A stretch of 64,000 nt of DNA, taken from the NCBI RefSeq assembly GCF_900637865.1, contig NZ_LR134433.1:124001-188000 (forward strand), read 5' to 3'. The notes beneath the pieces are model-generated. The model did no database searches and was not told the origin of the DNA. It saw only the letters and a list, made by a program, of their open reading frames with translations. A program made the position numbers and the translations under genes. This stretch comes from Legionella adelaidensis (lineage in GTDB: Bacteria; Pseudomonadota; Gammaproteobacteria; Legionellales; Legionellaceae). Shown one piece after another: positions 9,932 to 19,073 of this stretch; within the stretch, counting starts at the first letter, position 1; every line of letters begins with the position of its first letter.

Positions 9932-10189
9932 TTACCTGTGTAGATAAATGAGCTTTCGTTCAGCATCTAATTTTTCAATAGAATACCGCAACATTGTTCT
10001 TGGAATTTGATTGGCATATTTTTCAAGAAATTCAATGAGCAATTTCTCATCCCGTTTTCCCATTTCACGCAACATCCACCCTAAATTGTTAAATATTGAT
10101 CGGATTAAATTAACTATGCATAAATAATCAGTAATCATTGTGCGCCAGTCAATCCCTATCTTTTCTTTATTGATGGAGGTAGTGAACAT
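9932..10189 (-). pseudogene. Remnant of AlkD-like DNA alkylation repair gene (C-terminal part)
   Basis: An 85-codon ORF whose second half (LGWMLREMGKRDEKLLIEF and the PRTMLRYSIEKL block) matches the C-terminal HEAT-like repeats of the AlkD/COG4912 family of DNA glycosylases, which are about 220-240 residues long. The N-terminal two thirds, including the catalytic region, are absent and no upstream continuation was found in the adjacent bases. A shortened gene that is no longer functional is the simplest reading; expression of the stub cannot be excluded. Confidence 0.65.
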
Positions 10190-10273
10190 TTTTCCCTTTT
10201 CCGATTATTTTTAACAACCCAATGATCGGTGATTTTGCAAACAAAATGATCTTTTAATTGACAAAAAATTTGC

Positions 10274-10302
10274 TTGTTGAGAAAATGCGGCCTAACTATA
10301 AA
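10274..10302 (+). promoter_or_regulatory. Possible promoter of the 355-residue unknown protein
   Basis: TTGTTG (10274-10279) and TATAAA (10297-10302) are separated by 17 bases, and the start codon follows 20 bases later. A TTGACA at 10258-10263 with GAAAAT 17 bases downstream is an alternative. Both are weak predictions. Confidence 0.3.
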
Positions 10303-10322
10303 TTTTCATCTCGGAAGCAAAT

Positions 10323-11390
10323 ATGCCCCTTACAATTGTACTCGGTTATAAAAAGATAAATTTACTTGATATCCAAAATATTGCCCAATTAGATGATCTA
10401 TCCAAACAAGATCGTGCACTGATTGCACAGAAGATGGTAGAAACCTTCACTTTAAAAGAAATGTTAAAGGTGATTGAGCACTTAGTAAAATTAAATTTTT
10501 CCAGTAATAAACAGAATCCTATTGAAAATTTTTTAGCTGACTTGCTTGTAGCATATATCGGCAAATACGATGGCACTAATCTCCTTATAAGATTTTCAAA
10601 CTTTTTCTCTTATTCTAAATCTACTCTAGAGACAGAGTTTCCCAGCTTTATACCTGATCCTATGCAGAATTTGCAGTTTAGTCTTCAAACTACAGCAGTA
10701 CTGCACACGCTTAAAGAACTTGCCAAAAAAAGGGCCCAGAATACAGACACTAGATTTGATTGCACATTGGCAGAAAGTATTGCTCAAAAAGTTTTAGTCC
10801 CAATCCTTCGAGCTAAGTGTTCGCTGCGTGTAACTGAAGAATCTTTTTCCCGATTTATTGATAACCAAGAATTACATCGTAAATTATTAGAGAATAACTT
10901 GAACATTGAACGTGCTGAATATGTATGGGAAATTAATAATGAGATAAGTACCTTGCAAGAATTATTAACAGCTCAAAATGATGAAAAGATTAAAATGAGA
11001 GTCCAAGCAGTAATGAATCAAATTATAAAGCTTAGAGAAGAAGGAAAAGAGCATTTAAGTGATTTATTATATGCTATTAAGGATACGACAGCACTTTTAA
11101 GCAATAGGATGACTCCAGAAAAATATAAAGAAAGAGCCTTATCATATCAAGGCAAAGGATCCGAAAACTTGCGTTGGGTAGGTAAGCTCATGATGGGATT
11201 AGGAGCATATATTATAGCTCTTTCCGCTGTAATTGTTTTTACTGGTGGTGTAGGCGTTACCATGGGCGTAGCGAGTGGTGCACTATTAGCAGCCGGTGGA
11301 CTTGGTTTTTTTGCAGCCAGTGGCCATAAAGGGCTTGCAAAGGAGATGATTACAGTTGCTAATGCCAAAATAGCGTCTATTGCTCCTTAG
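10323..11390 (+). CDS. Unknown protein with C-terminal hydrophobic hairpin
   Basis: 355-residue protein of no family I recognise. Residues 1-270 are hydrophilic and predicted helical. Residues about 284-335 contain two adjacent hydrophobic segments rich in Gly, Ala and Val, separated by TGGVG, which read as a membrane hairpin. The sequence ends with a short amphipathic tail. It stands alone and is followed 16 bases later by a strong inverted repeat with a T-rich tail. This layout (long soluble region plus a terminal hairpin) is common among Legionella hypothetical and effector proteins, but there is no direct evidence of secretion. Confidence 0.75.
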   Translation: MPLTIVLGYKKINLLDIQNIAQLDDLSKQDRALIAQKMVETFTLKEMLKVIEHLVKLNFSSNKQNPIENFLADLLVAYIGKYDGTNLLIRFSNFFSYSKSTLETEFPSFIPDPMQNLQFSLQTTAVLHTLKELAKKRAQNTDTRFDCTLAESIAQKVLVPILRAKCSLRVTEESFSRFIDNQELHRKLLENNLNIERAEYVWEINNEISTLQELLTAQNDEKIKMRVQAVMNQIIKLREEGKEHLSDLLYAIKDTTALLSNRMTPEKYKERALSYQGKGSENLRWVGKLMMGLGAYIIALSAVIVFTGGVGVTMGVASGALLAAGGLGFFAASGHKGLAKEMITVANAKIASIAP

Positions 11391-11406
11391 ACTTGCCAGC
11401 AAGTAT

Positions 11407-11430
11407 AACCTGGTTGCCGCTAACCAGGTT
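11407..11430 (+). terminator. Inverted repeat, likely terminator (palindrome family copy 1)
   Basis: Arms AACCTGGTT and AACCAGGTT with a 6-base loop, followed by TTCTTTC, 16 bases after the 355-residue gene. The CTGGTT/AACCAG core recurs in three other intergenic regions of the window (34.4, 40.5 and 51.8 kb). Confidence 0.65.
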
Positions 11431-11675
11431 TTCTTTCAAAAGAACTGTGCTTTTCTTTCCTGCGGCGGGATGGCAAATTGTTATAACTCTTCGCGTAGAC
11501 GTTGTAACATTACCTCTCCTTGAGAATATTTCATATACAGCCGGTTTTCGTCCTGTCAAATCAATATCGAGTTGTTTTTAGCATGGCCTGATAAGTACCC
11601 GTTTACTCTCTTCCTTCAAATTTAGAATGAGAGTAAATCGCTCACCATAAAATAAAGTACTATGGCTCCCTTAAT
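11431..11675. other. Noncoding gap between convergent genes
   Basis: About 245 bases between the copy-1 palindrome and the stop of the RMD1-family gene. Short frames on both strands show no recognisable protein similarity. I see no RNA gene here. Confidence 0.4.
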
Positions 11676-12815
11676 TTAAAAATAATGTAACACCCCGAGT
11701 ACCACTTCAAAAAATATCAGCACAATAACTGCTATCTCCATCAACCCTGCACGAGCACTGGCAGCCTCGTCATAGAGAGCTGAGTAGGTATCCCTTATAA
11801 TTGATAATTTGCGATCTACAGCATTACTTACCGCTTTAACCCGGAATAAATCTAGCGCTGCGGTATAAATACGCGCAAGATAAACATCTTCAGTAACTTG
11901 CAAAGCATTGTCGACCTTTTCAGTAAGTTCGGTTGTTTCGGCCACTAATGTATATAAACGACGAGCAAGGTTAGCAAAACGGCGCGATCCTAAGCTGCGA
12001 TGACGGGTAGCCTCTTCCACCAAATCGTACATTTTTGGTAGTTCCGCATCTAGTAATTCATCGTAATAACGCATTTGTAAGAATTGAGCATTGGCAACTT
12101 CAAGCACCTCAGCAACATCTGTTCCGTGATGCGGTTCATAAATGAAAACGCGATCCCAGGTAAGGACAACTAAATCATCAGTAAAATAACTGAAGCGACG
12201 ACTCAGCAAATCAGCTTTTGCCCCTTCACTCAAGGGACGTGTTTCACCACTAAGTAAAGGAACCAGATCAATTTCTCGACCCAAGGTTGCCGCAGGGACG
12301 GGTGTAGAAAAATGATGAACAGTCGCCACTAGATAATCTTCCACAAGCTCCGAGCGATGAGGGCGGGTAAACGCCTCACCAATCTGTTCACGCACCATTT
12401 CGAGTAAATTGGACCAGATAATAGCATCCGTTCTTGGACCAATAGCCTGTTCTATCGCATTAACCCGAGTAGTGTAATCATCCCAGGAAAGGTTATCTGC
12501 TTGGATTTGCAATGCCAATGTAACAACACCAAAAGCATAGAGCCGCGCGGTGACATTCGCTTCCATTTCAACATAGCCTTGAGGCTTTTCTAAACTGACA
12601 TGGATCGTTGGTAATGCAAGACTAAGAGGGGCTTCGCCAAAATCAATCGCTTTTTTTGGCGTATTCGCCAATTTAATACGTCCACCCTGGCGAGCTTGGC
12701 TAGTCCACAAAGCTTCTGCCTTAACGAGATCGATTGCAAAAGCAAGATCAAATAAACGAAGAACAGTGATATGACCTGAGGTCACCGTAGGACAATTCGC
12801 CATATTCTCAGTCAT
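11676..12815 (-). CDS. RMD1/DUF155 family membrane protein
   Basis: 379-residue protein. The C-terminal half has the charged helical repeats typical of the RMD1/Sif2 (DUF155) family, including RHRSLGSRRFANLARRLY and a block ending at DRKLSIIRDTYS, followed by one hydrophobic segment at the extreme C-terminus (about residues 357-377). It is therefore probably a tail-anchored membrane protein. Yeast and human relatives act in mitochondria (RMND1 in mitochondrial translation); the bacterial role is unknown. It is transcribed alone. The base composition looks somewhat richer in GC than the neighbouring unknown genes. Confidence 0.7.
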   Translation of the reverse strand: MTENMANCPTVTSGHITVLRLFDLAFAIDLVKAEALWTSQARQGGRIKLANTPKKAIDFGEAPLSLALPTIHVSLEKPQGYVEMEANVTARLYAFGVVTLALQIQADNLSWDDYTTRVNAIEQAIGPRTDAIIWSNLLEMVREQIGEAFTRPHRSELVEDYLVATVHHFSTPVPAATLGREIDLVPLLSGETRPLSEGAKADLLSRRFSYFTDDLVVLTWDRVFIYEPHHGTDVAEVLEVANAQFLQMRYYDELLDAELPKMYDLVEEATRHRSLGSRRFANLARRLYTLVAETTELTEKVDNALQVTEDVYLARIYTAALDLFRVKAVSNAVDRKLSIIRDTYSALYDEAASARAGLMEIAVIVLIFFEVVLGVLHYF

Positions 12816-13242
12816 TTTTTGTTAATCCATTAAACTATCAATAAATAGGCACCGTTATCTGTAAAAAACCTTGGGTTCTAGGGCTTATTGGCGCTGATCC
12901 TGATAATACACCATTTAAATTAAAATAGGACACTATTCATTTCTTAATCCTTCTCACCTATGCTAATTCTATCGCTAGTAGAATAAGGCGTTCCAATTAA
13001 GTCAATGTCCATGGCTCGACGAAACTTATTAAACTGTAAATTCAATAAAAAATTGTTTTCGAAATTGTTATTCAAATGAATATAAAAAGAATGGTTTACC
13101 TTCATACCATTTGAAACAATAAAACTATTTTTGTTTGAGGGATCTTGATTGATCTAATTTATGTGCAAAATATATCCAGGCGTTTATATGTCTTTTGGTT
13201 GTGGTTTTCCACAACCAAACTTTTAAAAAATCCCCACAGGGA
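12816..13242. other. Noncoding region upstream of the RMD1-family gene
   Basis: About 430 bases with no supported gene. The only structured element is the perfect hairpin at 13194-13219. The short frames crossing it owe their length to the repeat and show no similarity to known proteins. Confidence 0.5.
13194..13219. terminator. Perfect hairpin downstream of LuxR-type gene
   Basis: Arms TTTGGTTGTGG and CCACAACCAAA (11 bp, no mismatch) around a TTTT loop, 24 bases beyond the stop of the LuxR-type gene. There is no long T-tract on the minus strand, so intrinsic termination is only probable. Confidence 0.5.
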
Positions 13243-14070
13243 CTAGTCGATTGTTTCCTGAGGCCTTGCAAAACTACTAGATTTTTTTGTATCAACAGAA
13301 GGGATACCACTTACCTTGCCAATAATTCCTCTTTGAATCGCTTTATAAATAGCAATGGTCAAAGAATCACAACTAAAAATCTCCCGGATATTTTTAAAGT
13401 GTTTTTCCACGGTAAAAAAACTAATTTCTAAAGTTTTAGCAATTTCTTTAACGGACTTACCTTGCATGGCAAGCCAAAGACACTCCAATTGACGGGAGGT
13501 TAACTGAAGGTCTTCCTCGTACCCTCTTTTAATGACCGCATCGCGCAATGCTTTATCGTTTAATATAAAAGAGAACTGATAGTGCGGATTAAAATTCACA
13601 ATAATATCCAGGCACCCATCAACAAATTCGGTGCAAAATGTTTCAAATTTGGAAAGGGTCTTTTGATAAAAAGAATGGGGGGTTTCACAAGGCGTATTGC
13701 GTATGGCACTAAAAACAAAAGTACATTCGGAATGATGTCTTACGATATTAAAGACAGGGTATAGGGAATAATTATTTTCAAGAATCTTTTTTAGCCGTTC
13801 AGAGCCTGAGAAATTCTCAGAACATAAATAATACCCCTGCTCACGAAAATTTAAGAAATGCGGGGTAACAGTATAGTCCTCTTTATAAAGCTCCTCTTGA
13901 TAGTAGGATTTAAGAAAGGGGAAGACATTTGATAAAGCAAACGTACTTTTGTCATTAAAAATGATATACATCGCAAAATGGGTTAAGTCCATTTTACCCA
14001 GGGACTTACAAAGTTCTGTAATCTTTTCCCTGTAAATAAGACTTAAAATATACGGCGATTTTTGAGACAT
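13243..14070 (-). CDS. LuxR-type transcriptional regulator with N-terminal sensor domain
   Basis: 275-residue regulator. The C-terminal part (roughly residues 193-255) is a LuxR/NarL helix-turn-helix with the signature LTSRQLECLWLAMQGKSVKE and a recognition helix in FFTVEKHFKNI. The N-terminal 180 residues look like the variable ligand-binding domain found in Legionella LuxR-type solos; there is no phosphoacceptor REC domain and no LuxI partner in the window. It is divergent from the XRE operon at 14.2 kb, whose second gene appears to carry a related sensor domain. The ligand is unknown. Confidence 0.85.
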   Translation of the reverse strand: MSQKSPYILSLIYREKITELCKSLGKMDLTHFAMYIIFNDKSTFALSNVFPFLKSYYQEELYKEDYTVTPHFLNFREQGYYLCSENFSGSERLKKILENNYSLYPVFNIVRHHSECTFVFSAIRNTPCETPHSFYQKTLSKFETFCTEFVDGCLDIIVNFNPHYQFSFILNDKALRDAVIKRGYEEDLQLTSRQLECLWLAMQGKSVKEIAKTLEISFFTVEKHFKNIREIFSCDSLTIAIYKAIQRGIIGKVSGIPSVDTKKSSSFARPQETID

Positions 14071-14220
14071 CTTTTTTGCTCCTTGCTGTTAGTAAATCCT
14101 TTAAAGTTTTCATAATATGTTAATTTAAAATTAAAGTAAACTTTGAGTTAACTTAATTATGGGATAATTGAAAACGTTGAACTTAAAAGGTATATTTATT
14201 GTTCTTGTTAAGGAGATTTA

Positions 14221-14727
14221 ATGAAAAGAGAGTATTTCGTTAATAACTTTTCACATCGGTTGAAAAAATTGATGATCAATAAAGGATTATCTTCTACTAA
14301 ATCTCTAGCAGGAGTGAAAATTAGCGCTATAGCTAAGGTCTGTGGTTGCTCAATTCAAATGGCTAGAAGATATGTGTTGGGAGAAGCATTACCAGAAATC
14401 GACACAATCTATAAAATTGCAAAGTGGCTTAACGTCCCCCCCGGGTGGTTGTTATTTGGGGAGGAGCCAGAAAGCCCAGTAAATTTAGACTACAGTCAAC
14501 TTATACAGATTGATCCCGAAATCCTAGAATATATCTTATTAAAAAGTGCCCCACTATACAGTTTATCGGGAAATGAAAAAGAGTTAGTAAACTTTATAAT
14601 GGACATAATCAGCGACGTAACCCACATCAAAGCTGATAATGAATCTATCCTAAAAATTATTAATATTTCGATAAATTCTGCTATTCGTTTTAATGGAATA
14701 AAAAATGAAAAAAAGGCAAATGCTTGA
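14221..14727 (+). CDS. XRE-family HTH regulator
   Basis: 168-residue DNA-binding protein. Residues about 8-80 form a phage-repressor-like helix-turn-helix with the block CGCSIQMARRYVLGEALPEI and then LNVPPGWLLFGE. The C-terminal 85 residues are helical and of unknown fold. AGGAG lies 6 bases before the ATG. The last 23 bases overlap the next gene in another frame, which implies coupled expression. It is the first gene of the AT-rich block running to the MFS gene. Regulators of this form are frequent in Legionella genomes, but I cannot name an ortholog. Confidence 0.8.
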   Translation: MKREYFVNNFSHRLKKLMINKGLSSTKSLAGVKISAIAKVCGCSIQMARRYVLGEALPEIDTIYKIAKWLNVPPGWLLFGEEPESPVNLDYSQLIQIDPEILEYILLKSAPLYSLSGNEKELVNFIMDIISDVTHIKADNESILKIINISINSAIRFNGIKNEKKANA

Positions 14728-15340
14728 GAAAATAAATACTCTGTCTGTTAAGCCGATACTTCATTCAAAGCTATTGGAAATCTTATTTGAAAATAGAAGA
14801 TTAGTTAAAAATATTTTTTTTGAAATACAGGGACTCTTCGATATAGACTATATAGGGCTTAAAATAATTAATTCAAATAAGGAAATAATCGCTTTTTCAA
14901 CCATTCCAAGTATTGAATTTAATTTGATTCACCAAAATTTATGGGAGAATGATGTATGTTTCATACCTCCCAATGAAGTTAGAAATGAAATCATTTGGTG
15001 GGAATTTGAAAATGAATATAGTTATGAATTAAGAGAAAAAAAACAAATAAAGTTACTAAATAATAAACTCACAAGTGGTTTCACAATATGCAGAGATTTA
15101 AATAATTTTTGTTTATTATTTTCATATGCTACTAAATCTAAAAATAAATTATTAAAGGAATATTATACAGCCAACATTTATAAAATAATGGACTTAGGTG
15201 ATTATTTTTTAAATTCTATAATCCCAATGTACAACTCTTATCACTTTAAAGATAAATTAATTACCTCAAGTAATTTTAAATCTAAAAAATCTACACATTC
15301 TAATCAGAGTTCTCTTAAACTGGTAATAAATAATAAATGA
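14705..15340 (+). CDS. Sensor-like protein resembling the LuxR N-terminal domain, no HTH
   Basis: 211-residue protein without a named family. By eye, residues 25-180 follow the same pattern as the sensor domain of the neighbouring LuxR-type regulator: a segment IGLKIINSNKEIIAFSTIP, then LTSGFTICRDLNNFCLLFSYA, and a final helix before the point where the HTH would start. It has no DNA-binding domain. It overlaps the XRE gene by 23 bases and ends 6 bases before the peptide deformylase gene. It could be a detached ligand-sensing partner of the XRE protein; that is inference. Confidence 0.6.
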   Translation: MKKRQMLEKINTLSVKPILHSKLLEILFENRRLVKNIFFEIQGLFDIDYIGLKIINSNKEIIAFSTIPSIEFNLIHQNLWENDVCFIPPNEVRNEIIWWEFENEYSYELREKKQIKLLNNKLTSGFTICRDLNNFCLLFSYATKSKNKLLKEYYTANIYKIMDLGDYFLNSIIPMYNSYHFKDKLITSSNFKSKKSTHSNQSSLKLVINNK

Positions 15341-15346
15341 GTATAT

Positions 15347-15895
15347 ATGAGTAATTATGATATATTACAAATTGGTAATCCAATTTTAAGAAAAATATCT
15401 ACCCCCATACAAACACATGAGTTTGGCACAGAAGAATTAAAAAAACTTTCTGATCTTTTATTTAAAATATTAATTGAACACAAAGGCGTAGGATTGGCCT
15501 CTCCTCAAATTGGCATAAATAAAAGAGCCATTGTATTCGGAATGAAACAGCATCCCATTCATAAGCATTTACCAAGCATACCCTACACAGTTTTATTTAA
15601 CCCCTCTTATACTCCTATTTCGGACACTATAATTGAGAATTATGAAGGTTGTTTTAGTGTGGGTGAGCTAAGAGGGAAAGTTCCTCGCTTCAAATCAATT
15701 TGTTATAGGGGATATGACTTTGAAGGAAATTTTGTTGAAAGAGAAGTTTCCGATTTACATGCACGAGTAGTGCAGCATGAATACGACCACTTAGAAGGTA
15801 TACTTTTTATAGATAAAATTCAGAATTTTGCTTCTCTAGGCTTCAAAGACGAGCTCCTTAAATCCGGAGAGCTTTTACAAAGGCCGAAGGAATAA
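15347..15895 (+). CDS. def: Peptide deformylase (accessory paralog)
   Basis: Removes the formyl group from the N-terminal Met of new proteins. All three catalytic motifs are present: GVGLASPQIG (residues 47-56), EGCFS (100-104, metal-binding Cys102) and HEYDH (144-148, with the two His ligands and catalytic Glu145). The usual EGCLS is EGCFS here. It lies inside a regulator/transporter operon rather than beside fmt, so it is probably a second copy. Its stop overlaps the MFS start codon (TAATG). Possible roles are specialised deformylation or resistance to a deformylase inhibitor; both are inference. Confidence 0.88.
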   Translation: MSNYDILQIGNPILRKISTPIQTHEFGTEELKKLSDLLFKILIEHKGVGLASPQIGINKRAIVFGMKQHPIHKHLPSIPYTVLFNPSYTPISDTIIENYEGCFSVGELRGKVPRFKSICYRGYDFEGNFVEREVSDLHARVVQHEYDHLEGILFIDKIQNFASLGFKDELLKSGELLQRPKE

Positions 15896-17184
15896 TGTTT
15901 AAAGTTTCCAAAAAAATTCTCGTTAGTGGAGCTATCGGCAATGCTCTAGAAATGTATGAGTTTGGGATTTGGGGCCTTTTTTCAATATACTTATCAAGCG
16001 AATTTTTACCCCCAGGCTCCAATCTTTCTGATATTTTTTTCCTCTTTTTTATTAGTTATATTTTAAGACCTATAGGCAGTTTAATTTTTGGAATTTTAGC
16101 AGATCAAATTGGAAGAAAAAAAGTTCTAATCGTTGGCATTCTATTAATGGGCTTGTGTACTTCCCTAGTAGGGATTTTGCCTTCCTATACTCACATTGGA
16201 GCATTCGCTATATTATTCTTAGTCCTTTTCAGATTAGTACAAATTGTGGCAATAGGAGGAGAATATATAAGTTCAATTTCACTATTAATTGAAAGCTGTG
16301 CACCTAATAAAAAAGGATTCTATGGGTCGTGGGCTGCTTTTGGAGTTAATAGTGGGATGCTTTTGGCATCGTTAGTTGGAACAAGCATCGTACATATGAT
16401 TAATTCAGGTGCTATTCCAGATTACAGCTGGAGATTTGCCTTTTTAGTATCTCTTTTAACCATGTTTTTTGGTCTGTGGGTACGAAGAAGTATCCCCGAG
16501 AGTTTTGAATTTATCATGCAAAACTCCCGGTTCCCCAAAAGAAGTTTTCAAGCAATCTTTATAGAGATGAAAACAACCATCCGATCTAGACTATTTGATT
16601 CTTTTTTAATTTGTTCCTTAGTTGCATTTGGGGTATCGGTCACTATATTAGTGTTTATTTATGCACCCATTCACATTTTTAATTTTAGTAAAATCTCAAC
16701 TGGTGATGCATTTTTGATAAACTCCATAGGTTTAGCAGTATTAATTTGCTTTTTGCCATTTTTTGGATATTTGTCAGATATCTATGGCCGCACTAGCATT
16801 CTTTTTTTGGGTACGCTCTCCATTATCTTTTTAATTATTCCTTACTTTATATTCTTGTGTACGGGGAGTTTTTATCTAACTTTATTTCTACATATACTTA
16901 TCGGAATTCCCTGCTCGTGTGTTTTCGCTGTTACTCCGGTACTTATTACAGAAATTTTTCCTCCATCATTAAGATGCTCCGCAACAGGTATATTATATTC
17001 ACTTGCGGGCAGCATAAGTGGCGGCATCACACCCCTACTTGCATTTAAGCTAGCCAATCTTTCTGGTTTTGGATTTCTACCCAGCATAATTTTAATCTTT
17101 TTTGGATCCATCAGCTTGATATCTTTATCATACTTTGTGAAAGGCAACTCGCAAGATCCAAAATTAATTTTAGTTAAGATTTAA
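15895..17184 (+). CDS. MFS transporter, metabolite:H+ symporter-like (ProP/KgtP group)
   Basis: 429-residue membrane protein with about 12 hydrophobic segments. It opens with GNALEMYEFGIWGLFS, typical of the metabolite:H+ symporter subfamily, and has the loop 2-3 motif GILADQIGRKKV and a repeat of it (GYLSDIYGR) after segment 8. Its start codon overlaps the deformylase stop, so it belongs to that operon. Homologs move osmolytes, 2-oxoglutarate or citrate; the substrate here cannot be assigned. The coding sequence is AT-rich, like the three genes before it. Confidence 0.85.
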   Translation: MFKVSKKILVSGAIGNALEMYEFGIWGLFSIYLSSEFLPPGSNLSDIFFLFFISYILRPIGSLIFGILADQIGRKKVLIVGILLMGLCTSLVGILPSYTHIGAFAILFLVLFRLVQIVAIGGEYISSISLLIESCAPNKKGFYGSWAAFGVNSGMLLASLVGTSIVHMINSGAIPDYSWRFAFLVSLLTMFFGLWVRRSIPESFEFIMQNSRFPKRSFQAIFIEMKTTIRSRLFDSFLICSLVAFGVSVTILVFIYAPIHIFNFSKISTGDAFLINSIGLAVLICFLPFFGYLSDIYGRTSILFLGTLSIIFLIIPYFIFLCTGSFYLTLFLHILIGIPCSCVFAVTPVLITEIFPPSLRCSATGILYSLAGSISGGITPLLAFKLANLSGFGFLPSIILIFFGSISLISLSYFVKGNSQDPKLILVKI

Positions 17185-17357
17185 TAGATCATTTTACTTA
17201 ATTCCTTAAAAGAAATTATTCCTTTTTAAAGGTATCGCACTCAAATAAATTTTGCTCTTTCATGTATATGGATTGCAAACTAACGTAGATTCTCCTACCT
17301 CATTTAATGTGAGCCACCCTATTATTATGAACTTTTTTCTATGTCCAAATTAATTTT

Positions 17358-17386
17358 TTGACAAATTTATATACAAAATGTATTAT
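17358..17386 (+). promoter_or_regulatory. Strong sigma70-type promoter before aminotransferase
   Basis: TTGACA (17358-17363), a 17-base spacer, then TATTAT (17381-17386). Transcription would begin about 50 bases before the aminotransferase ATG, so that gene has its own promoter separate from the deformylase-MFS operon. Confidence 0.65.
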
Positions 17387-17442
17387 GCGAAACAAAAAAT
17401 ATTGTCCACGTAATTCATTATATTTATCAATACGGAGAGTGC

Positions 17443-19014
17443 ATGTTTACTCCTGAAGGTTGTCCTGCAAATAAAATTGAAAAAAATATGCTTTTAGTAA
17501 TGTGGGCTCAATATTTACGAGAAAACCATCTTGCAAGCTCTAAAAAAAAAATGATCTTTGCTGGTATTGGTAAACCAACTTTGTCCTTGCATAAGTATAC
17601 GAAAGACTTTCTGGTAAATTATTGGTTAAATCATTCCGGTGAGGCGATTACTTATGATCACCCGCAAGGAAATCTTCAAGCCAGAAAAACTATGGCTGCC
17701 GCAATGCAAAGTTGGTATCAAACTGAAATTAATGAACAGAATGTTTTATTTAATATAGGTGGCGCTGGGGCGCTTAAAGCAATTTTTTCCGCAATTATGG
17801 ACGGCTCCACTGGATGCCGAATAGTTACCCCTTTTCCCTACTATTCTTTGTATGCTGAATCTTCAGCGACTCTTCATCCTGTAGATGTCATGCAAAATCC
17901 TAAATGCCGATTAACAGCTGAAAGTTTGCAGGAAGCTATAACCTCGGCTTATGAGCTAGCAAAATTGGACGGCATTTACCCAAAAGCATTTTTATTATGT
18001 GACCCCAATAATCCTTTAGGTACTGTCTTAGATAAAATTGAACTTCTTGCGATAGCAGCTGTTTTAAGGAAGTTTCCCGAAATGGTTATTATTTTGGATG
18101 AAGCCTACGCAGAAATGGTATTTGTAGGAAAGCATACTTCTTTGCTGTCTGTTGCACCTGACTTAAAAAAAAGAATAATACTCATGCGCTCGGCAACAAA
18201 AGGTTTGTCCGCCGCAGGAGAAAGGATGGCTATAACACTGGCTTTTGATTCCTGTATTATGTCAAAACTTGTACAATTTAATATAATTAACTGCGGCCAT
18301 TCACCTGTCTCACTACAACTTGCTTATGCTGAAACAATGGCCCATTTTAAGAAATCTGATATCCAAACGATTATTAATTTTTATCAACCCAAAGTAGAGT
18401 ACGTACAAAAACGTCTTGCCAATATTGGCGCAAACGTACCTCACCAAAATAAAATTGAAGGCACTTTTTACAGTTTAGCGGATTTTAGTGATCTTATCGG
18501 CGAGCCCATTTCTGAAGCAACTTACCCTGCTATAAAAACTAATGGAATAATTTGCACTGATGAACAAATAGCTTACTCTTTATTATTTGAAGATTTTGTG
18601 ATGATTTCACCACTTTCCTATTACGGTCTTAATGCAGAACTTGGGCTAATAAGGCTAACATGCAGCGAAAGTTTAAATGATCTAAAAGATTTATTAGATC
18701 GTCTCGAAAGTAGATTGCGAACAGCAAGAAAAAATAAAAATAATAAATTACGCCTTCAACTTGAAGAAACCTTAATAACTTTGGCAGAATTGGATGTTGA
18801 AAAACACCATACAATTAAAAATAAACTACCTTCGTTTAGTGATTCTTTCTCTTGTTTAGACCTCAAAACCCAGAATGAAATATTAAATAATTTATTAATA
18901 GAGGCACGGGCAATACTAATTACTATTCCTACGGAATTACAATCAAAATCAAATAAACTCAATCCCCCAATAACAGGATGCCATCCAAAAGAGTTTTCAC
19001 TATACAGTGAATAG
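17443..19014 (+). CDS. PLP-dependent class I/II aminotransferase with C-terminal extension
   Basis: 523-residue fold-type I aminotransferase. The PLP-binding lysine is Lys253 in SATKGLSAAGERMA. Other family landmarks are CDPNNPLGTV, VIILDEAYAEMVF and the late RLTCSES segment. The catalytic fold ends near residue 430; the remaining 90 or so residues are a polar helical extension not usual for the family. TACGGAGA precedes the ATG. The substrate is not evident. It sits between an MFS carrier and a hybrid sensor kinase. It lacks the features of the LqsA/CqsA signal-synthase family. Confidence 0.82.
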   Translation: MFTPEGCPANKIEKNMLLVMWAQYLRENHLASSKKKMIFAGIGKPTLSLHKYTKDFLVNYWLNHSGEAITYDHPQGNLQARKTMAAAMQSWYQTEINEQNVLFNIGGAGALKAIFSAIMDGSTGCRIVTPFPYYSLYAESSATLHPVDVMQNPKCRLTAESLQEAITSAYELAKLDGIYPKAFLLCDPNNPLGTVLDKIELLAIAAVLRKFPEMVIILDEAYAEMVFVGKHTSLLSVAPDLKKRIILMRSATKGLSAAGERMAITLAFDSCIMSKLVQFNIINCGHSPVSLQLAYAETMAHFKKSDIQTIINFYQPKVEYVQKRLANIGANVPHQNKIEGTFYSLADFSDLIGEPISEATYPAIKTNGIICTDEQIAYSLLFEDFVMISPLSYYGLNAELGLIRLTCSESLNDLKDLLDRLESRLRTARKNKNNKLRLQLEETLITLAELDVEKHHTIKNKLPSFSDSFSCLDLKTQNEILNNLLIEARAILITIPTELQSKSNKLNPPITGCHPKEFSLYSE

Positions 19015-19073
19015 GATTTTACACATTTTCACAATTTATTATTAAAATAATAGAGAACCCCAAAGGAAAATAA

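Noticed and set aside
13125-13310. 61-codon minus-strand frame
   Set aside because: It crosses a perfect hairpin and overlaps the end of the LuxR-type gene; no protein similarity.
17443-19014. LqsA/CqsA-type autoinducer synthase
   Set aside because: The PLP-lysine region (SATKGLSAAGERMA) is that of class I aminotransferases, not of the CqsA/AONS group.
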